From the NCBI GenBank assembly GCA_964559455.1, contig CAZLHO010000028.1, positions 1 through 36,163 of the forward strand: 36,163 bases of DNA, given 5' to 3'. Made by a program: the position numbers and the translations under genes. Shown here piece after piece: positions 32,855-36,163 of this stretch (positions are counted from its first letter, which is position 1; each line of letters opens with the position of its first letter). The notes under the pieces are model-generated. The model was not told where the DNA came from. It searched no databases and saw nothing but the letters and a program-made list of their open reading frames with translations. The DNA is from CAZLHO01 sp964559455 (GTDB lineage: Bacteria; Krumholzibacteriota; Krumholzibacteriia; LZORAL124-64-63).

Positions 32855-35800
32855 TCAGGACTCCTTCGGTGCGGCCGGCGCAGGCGCGACGGCGGGAAGC
32901 GGACGGCCGGCGGCGGCCGGGACCGCCGCGCCGGGGGTCATCAGGGTGTAGGCCACCGGCACGACCACCAGCGTGAGCAGGGTGGCCAGCAGCAGGCCGG
33001 AGATCACGGTGACCGCCAGGGGCGCACGCAGTTCGGCCCCCTCGCCCATGCCCAAGGCCATCGGCAGCAGGCCCAGCACGGTCGTGGTCGTGGTCATCAG
33101 GATCGGCCGCAGGCGCTCGCCGCCGGCGCGGCGCACCGCCTCGCCCAAGTCGAATTCGCGGCGCAGCTGGTTGATCCGGTCGACCAGGACGATGCCGTTG
33201 TTGACGACGATGCCCGCAAGCATGATCGCGCCGATCGCCGCGATGACGCTGACGGGCTGGCCGGTCAGCTTCAACCCCAGGACGGCGCCGATCAGGGCCA
33301 GGGGCACCGTGAACATGATGATCAGCGGGTAGACGAAGGACTCGAACTGCGCCGCCATCACCAGGTAGACCAGGAATACCGCCAGCAGGATCGCCATCTG
33401 GAGCGAACGGAACGAGCCGCCCATCTCGGCGTTCTGTCCGCCCAACTCGACGCTGACGCCGGCGGGAAGCGGCTGCCGCGCCAGGCGGGCCTCGATGTCC
33501 CGCGTCACCGAGCCCAGGTCGCGGCCGCTGAGATTCGCGCTGACGATGGCCACGCGCTTGCGGCCCAGGCGGTGGATCTCCGACGGCCCCTGCGCCACCG
33601 ACATCTCGGCCACGGCCGACAGGGGGATCGGCACGCCGTCGCGCTCGGCGACGATCAACTCGCGCACCGCGGCCAGCGTGTTGCGTTGCTCGTCCTGGTT
33701 CAGGACCCGGATGTCGATGTGGCGCTCGCGCTCGCGGAACTGGCCGGTGACCGTGCCCCGCACCTTGCTGCGCAACGTCTCCGAGACCTCGGCCAGGCTC
33801 AGGCCGTAGCGGTTCAGCTTGTCGCGGTCGAAGCTCACCCTCACCTCGGGCGAGCCTGGCAGCATGCGGCGGCGGATGTCGCGCAGACCCGGCACCTGGG
33901 CCAGGATCCCGGCGACGGCGTCGGCCGATTCCTGCAGGGACTCCAGACCGTAGCCGTAGATGTCGACCTCGACCGGCGCGTTGAAGGTCAGCAGCGACTG
34001 GCGGCGGATGCGCATCGCGATCCCGGGGTAGTCCTCCATCACTTCGCGGATCGCCTCGATCACCTGCAACTCGCGCTCGTGCTCGGCCCGGTCCAGGCGG
34101 ACATGGATCTCGGCCCGGTTCTCCTTGCGGCGCTGGGCCGAGATCTCCCCCTCGCGGCTGACGCCGACGTCTGCGGCGAGCAGTTCCACGCCGTCCACCT
34201 CGGACAGCCTGCGTTCCAGCGAGGCCACCTGGCGGGCCGTGCTGCTCAGTGGGGTGCCCTCGGGCAACTCCAGGGACATCGTGAACTCGCCCTGGGCCAG
34301 GGGCGGGATCAGCTCCGAACCCAGGGTCGGGAAGATCAAAACGGCGGCCGCGGCCAGCAGGACCACGACGGCGATCACGCCGCCGCGGCGGGTCAAGGAG
34401 GCGTCCAGCAGCCTCGCGTAGCCGACTTCGATCTTGGGATAGGCGCGGCCGAAGAGCGCGGTCGCGGGCTTCAGCAGCAGCAGGAAGATCCGGCGCAGGA
34501 GCGCGAAGAAGCCCCTGACCAGCGCCGAGAGCAGCACAGGCAGGCCGAGCGTCAGCAGGACGCCGGCGGCGCGCAGGACGCGACGGAATCCCCGTCGTTC
34601 GCCGAGGTGGTTCTTCCAGAATCCGAAGCCGCGGTGGCGTCCCGGCGCAACGCCGGCGTCGACCGGGGGCAGCCCGCCCCGGCTGCGGCGACCGAAGGCC
34701 GAGGCCATCGGGGTGAAGGTCAGCGCGACCACCAGCGAGACCAGCAGCGAGAAGGTTACGGTCAGGGCCTGGTCGCGGAAGATCTGCCCCGCCACGCCGA
34801 CCACGACGAAGACGATGGGCACGAAGACCGCCACGGTCGTCAGCGTCGAGGCGGAGACGGCGCCGGCCACCTCGCTGGCGCCGGCGACGGTCAACTCGGC
34901 CTCGTCGATCGCTTCGCCCGCCGCCACGGCGCGTTCGCGCCGGCGGTGGATCGCCTCGAGCACGACGATCGAGTTGTCCACCAGCATGCCCACGCCCAGC
35001 GCGAGCCCGCCCAGGGACATCACGTTCAGCGACACGCCGCGCGAGTACATCAGGATGAAGGTGGCGATGATCGAGATCGGGATCGCCACGCCGATGATCA
35101 TGGTGCTGCGCAGGTCGCGCAGGAAGACGAAGAGCACGAGCACGGCCAGCACGCCGCCCAGCAGGGCGTTGTTGCGCACCTCGTCCACCGACCGGGCGAT
35201 GAAGACGGACTGGTCGAAGAGCACCTCCAGGCGCGCGCCCTCGGGCATCGACCCGCGGCGGCTCTCCAGGTAGTCGCGCACCCGCGAGGCCACGTCCACG
35301 ATGTTGGCGTCGCCCTCCTTGTAGACGGCCAGCTCCACGCTCTCACGGCCGTCGACGTGGGTGATCGTCGTACGCTCGCGATGGGTGCGGTAGACCGCGG
35401 CCACGTCGCCCAGGCGCACCGGCCGCCCCTCCACCAGACCGACGGTCACGTTTTCGATGTCCTGCAGATCCTCCAGCCGGCGCAGGGTGCGCACGATATA
35501 CTCGGCGTTCCGGTCCCGCAGCCGCCCGCCCGAGGCGTTGACGTTCTCCTGGGCCAGGGCCTGGTTGACCTGATCGATGGTCAGGCCAAGGCCGGCCAGC
35601 CGGGCCTCGTCGACCTCGACCTGGATCTCCTCCTCGAGACCGCCGTTCACGCGCGCCGCCGCCACGCCCTCCAGGGATTCGATCTCCCGCTTGAGCACGT
35701 CCTCGGCCACGTGGCGCTGCTGCACCAGGGGCAGATCGCCCCACAGGCCCACGCGCAGCACCGGATCCAGCGAGGGGTCGTACTTGAGCAGCAACGGCGG

Positions 35801-36163
35801 CCGCGACTCTTCGGGCAGCTCGATCATGTCGATCTTCTCGCGCACGTCGAGCGAAGCGAAGTCCATGTCGGTGCCCCAGCCGAACTCCAGCGTGATCTGC
35901 GACAGCCCCGACTGGCTGATGGAGTGCACCTTGAGCAGCCCCGGCACGACGCCCACCGCCTCCTCCAGCGGTCGCGTCACCAGGTTTTCGACGTCCACCG
36001 GCGCGGTGTTCGGGAATTCGGTCTGCAGGGTCACGCTGGGGTAGCGGATGTCCGGCAGCAGCTTCATGTCCAGGCGGCCCAGGGCGACGAAGCCGAAGAC
36101 GGCGGCAGCCAGGGCCGACATCCAGATCGTGACCGGATGCGTGACGGCGTAGCGGATGATCTT
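32855..36163 (-). CDS. RND-family efflux permease (first of tandem pair), partial at window edge
   Basis: At least 1102 aa; the reading frame stays open to the right edge. The codons before the first internal ATG (36121) encode IIRYAVTHPVTIW, the typical RND amino-terminal helix, so the true start lies just outside. Motifs: GMLVDNSIVVLEAIHR in TM4 and GIVVNNGIVLVDRINQ in TM10, as in the next gene. The TM6-TM7 linker is enlarged: about 100 residues (DNA about 34400-34710) with two extra hydrophobic stretches (VLLTLGLPVLLSALVRGFFALL, IFLLLLKPATALF). The C terminus is an Ala/Pro-rich tail. Substrates are likely organic compounds; metal-type (CzcA) signatures are not seen. Adaptor genes, if present, would be further right. 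Confidence 0.92.
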   Translation of the reverse strand, partial: KIIRYAVTHPVTIWMSALAAAVFGFVALGRLDMKLLPDIRYPSVTLQTEFPNTAPVDVENLVTRPLEEAVGVVPGLLKVHSISQSGLSQITLEFGWGTDMDFASLDVREKIDMIELPEESRPPLLLKYDPSLDPVLRVGLWGDLPLVQQRHVAEDVLKREIESLEGVAAARVNGGLEEEIQVEVDEARLAGLGLTIDQVNQALAQENVNASGGRLRDRNAEYIVRTLRRLEDLQDIENVTVGLVEGRPVRLGDVAAVYRTHRERTTITHVDGRESVELAVYKEGDANIVDVASRVRDYLESRRGSMPEGARLEVLFDQSVFIARSVDEVRNNALLGGVLAVLVLFVFLRDLRSTMIIGVAIPISIIATFILMYSRGVSLNVMSLGGLALGVGMLVDNSIVVLEAIHRRRERAVAAGEAIDEAELTVAGASEVAGAVSASTLTTVAVFVPIVFVVVGVAGQIFRDQALTVTFSLLVSLVVALTFTPMASAFGRRSRGGLPPVDAGVAPGRHRGFGFWKNHLGERRGFRRVLRAAGVLLTLGLPVLLSALVRGFFALLRRIFLLLLKPATALFGRAYPKIEVGYARLLDASLTRRGGVIAVVVLLAAAAVLIFPTLGSELIPPLAQGEFTMSLELPEGTPLSSTARQVASLERRLSEVDGVELLAADVGVSREGEISAQRRKENRAEIHVRLDRAEHERELQVIEAIREVMEDYPGIAMRIRRQSLLTFNAPVEVDIYGYGLESLQESADAVAGILAQVPGLRDIRRRMLPGSPEVRVSFDRDKLNRYGLSLAEVSETLRSKVRGTVTGQFRERERHIDIRVLNQDEQRNTLAAVRELIVAERDGVPIPLSAVAEMSVAQGPSEIHRLGRKRVAIVSANLSGRDLGSVTRDIEARLARQPLPAGVSVELGGQNAEMGGSFRSLQMAILLAVFLVYLVMAAQFESFVYPLIIMFTVPLALIGAVLGLKLTGQPVSVIAAIGAIMLAGIVVNNGIVLVDRINQLRREFDLGEAVRRAGGERLRPILMTTTTTVLGLLPMALGMGEGAELRAPLAVTVISGLLLATLLTLVVVPVAYTLMTPGAAVPAAAGRPLPAVAPAPAAPKES

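Noticed and set aside
29740..36163. Heavy-metal efflux (CzcA-type) assignment for the RND pair
   Set aside because: The TM4 and TM10 motifs resemble the SwrC/AcrB-like organic-compound branch, and no metal genes are nearby.

Overview
The window is a very GC-rich bacterial chromosome segment. Coding density is high, most genes start at ATG behind AGGAG-type Shine-Dalgarno sites, and long GC hairpins act as terminators. Two secreted proteins end in the FlgD-Ig-like tag with the NPFNPST motif, alongside Ca-loop-rich exoproteins, a DUF5916 protein, a 6-bladed beta-propeller and a FapA protein. This mix is typical of Gram-negative phyla in or near the FCB group (Krumholzibacteriota, Eisenbacteria, Latescibacterota, Gemmatimonadota-like). 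The phylum is an inference; there is no rRNA or marker gene here. I see no tRNA, rRNA, CRISPR, phage or insertion-sequence gene.

Layout. 178-7058 (minus): three separately terminated exported proteins, namely a DUF5916/CBM9-like outer-membrane protein, a metalloprotease fused to a beta-helix and a C-terminal sorting tag, and a subtilisin-like protease with a long N-terminal domain. 7193-9071 (plus): two tandem paralogous exported proteins, probably outer-membrane barrels. 9082-11164 (minus): a Trk/Ktr potassium uptake pair. 11278-13778 (plus): an ATP/ADP-translocase-like MFS carrier and a Tat-exported SDR epimerase. 13836-15764 (minus): a universal stress protein, then a YgjP-type metallopeptidase and an HD-domain protein coupled by an ATGA overlap. 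15914-18857 (plus): a DMT transporter that looks leaderless, a lipoprotein resembling hypothetical glycoside hydrolases, and a cytidylate-kinase-like protein. 18862-20337 (minus): a FapA/DUF342 protein. 20580-28751 (plus): a beta-propeller protein, an exported M3 oligoendopeptidase, a two-gene unit (tag-bearing small protein plus subtilase) and a leucine-rich-repeat lipoprotein. 28755-36163 (minus): a second DMT transporter and two tandem RND efflux permeases; the upstream RND gene runs off the right edge.

How the parts fit. The theme is the cell envelope and exterior: four exported peptidases (one metallo, two S8, one M3), surface or periplasmic binding proteins, nutrient and ion carriers, and a multidrug-type efflux operon. 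This suits a heterotroph that degrades proteins or peptides outside the cytoplasm. No single dedicated novel system is evident. The parts most worth a second look are the split arrangement of tag protein plus untagged subtilase (24295-27155), the metalloprotease/beta-helix/tag fusion, the signal-peptide-bearing M3 peptidase, the nested inverted repeat at the left edge, and a recurring promoter form (TTGACN - 16 to 18 nt - TAGNNT) including one apparently leaderless transcript.
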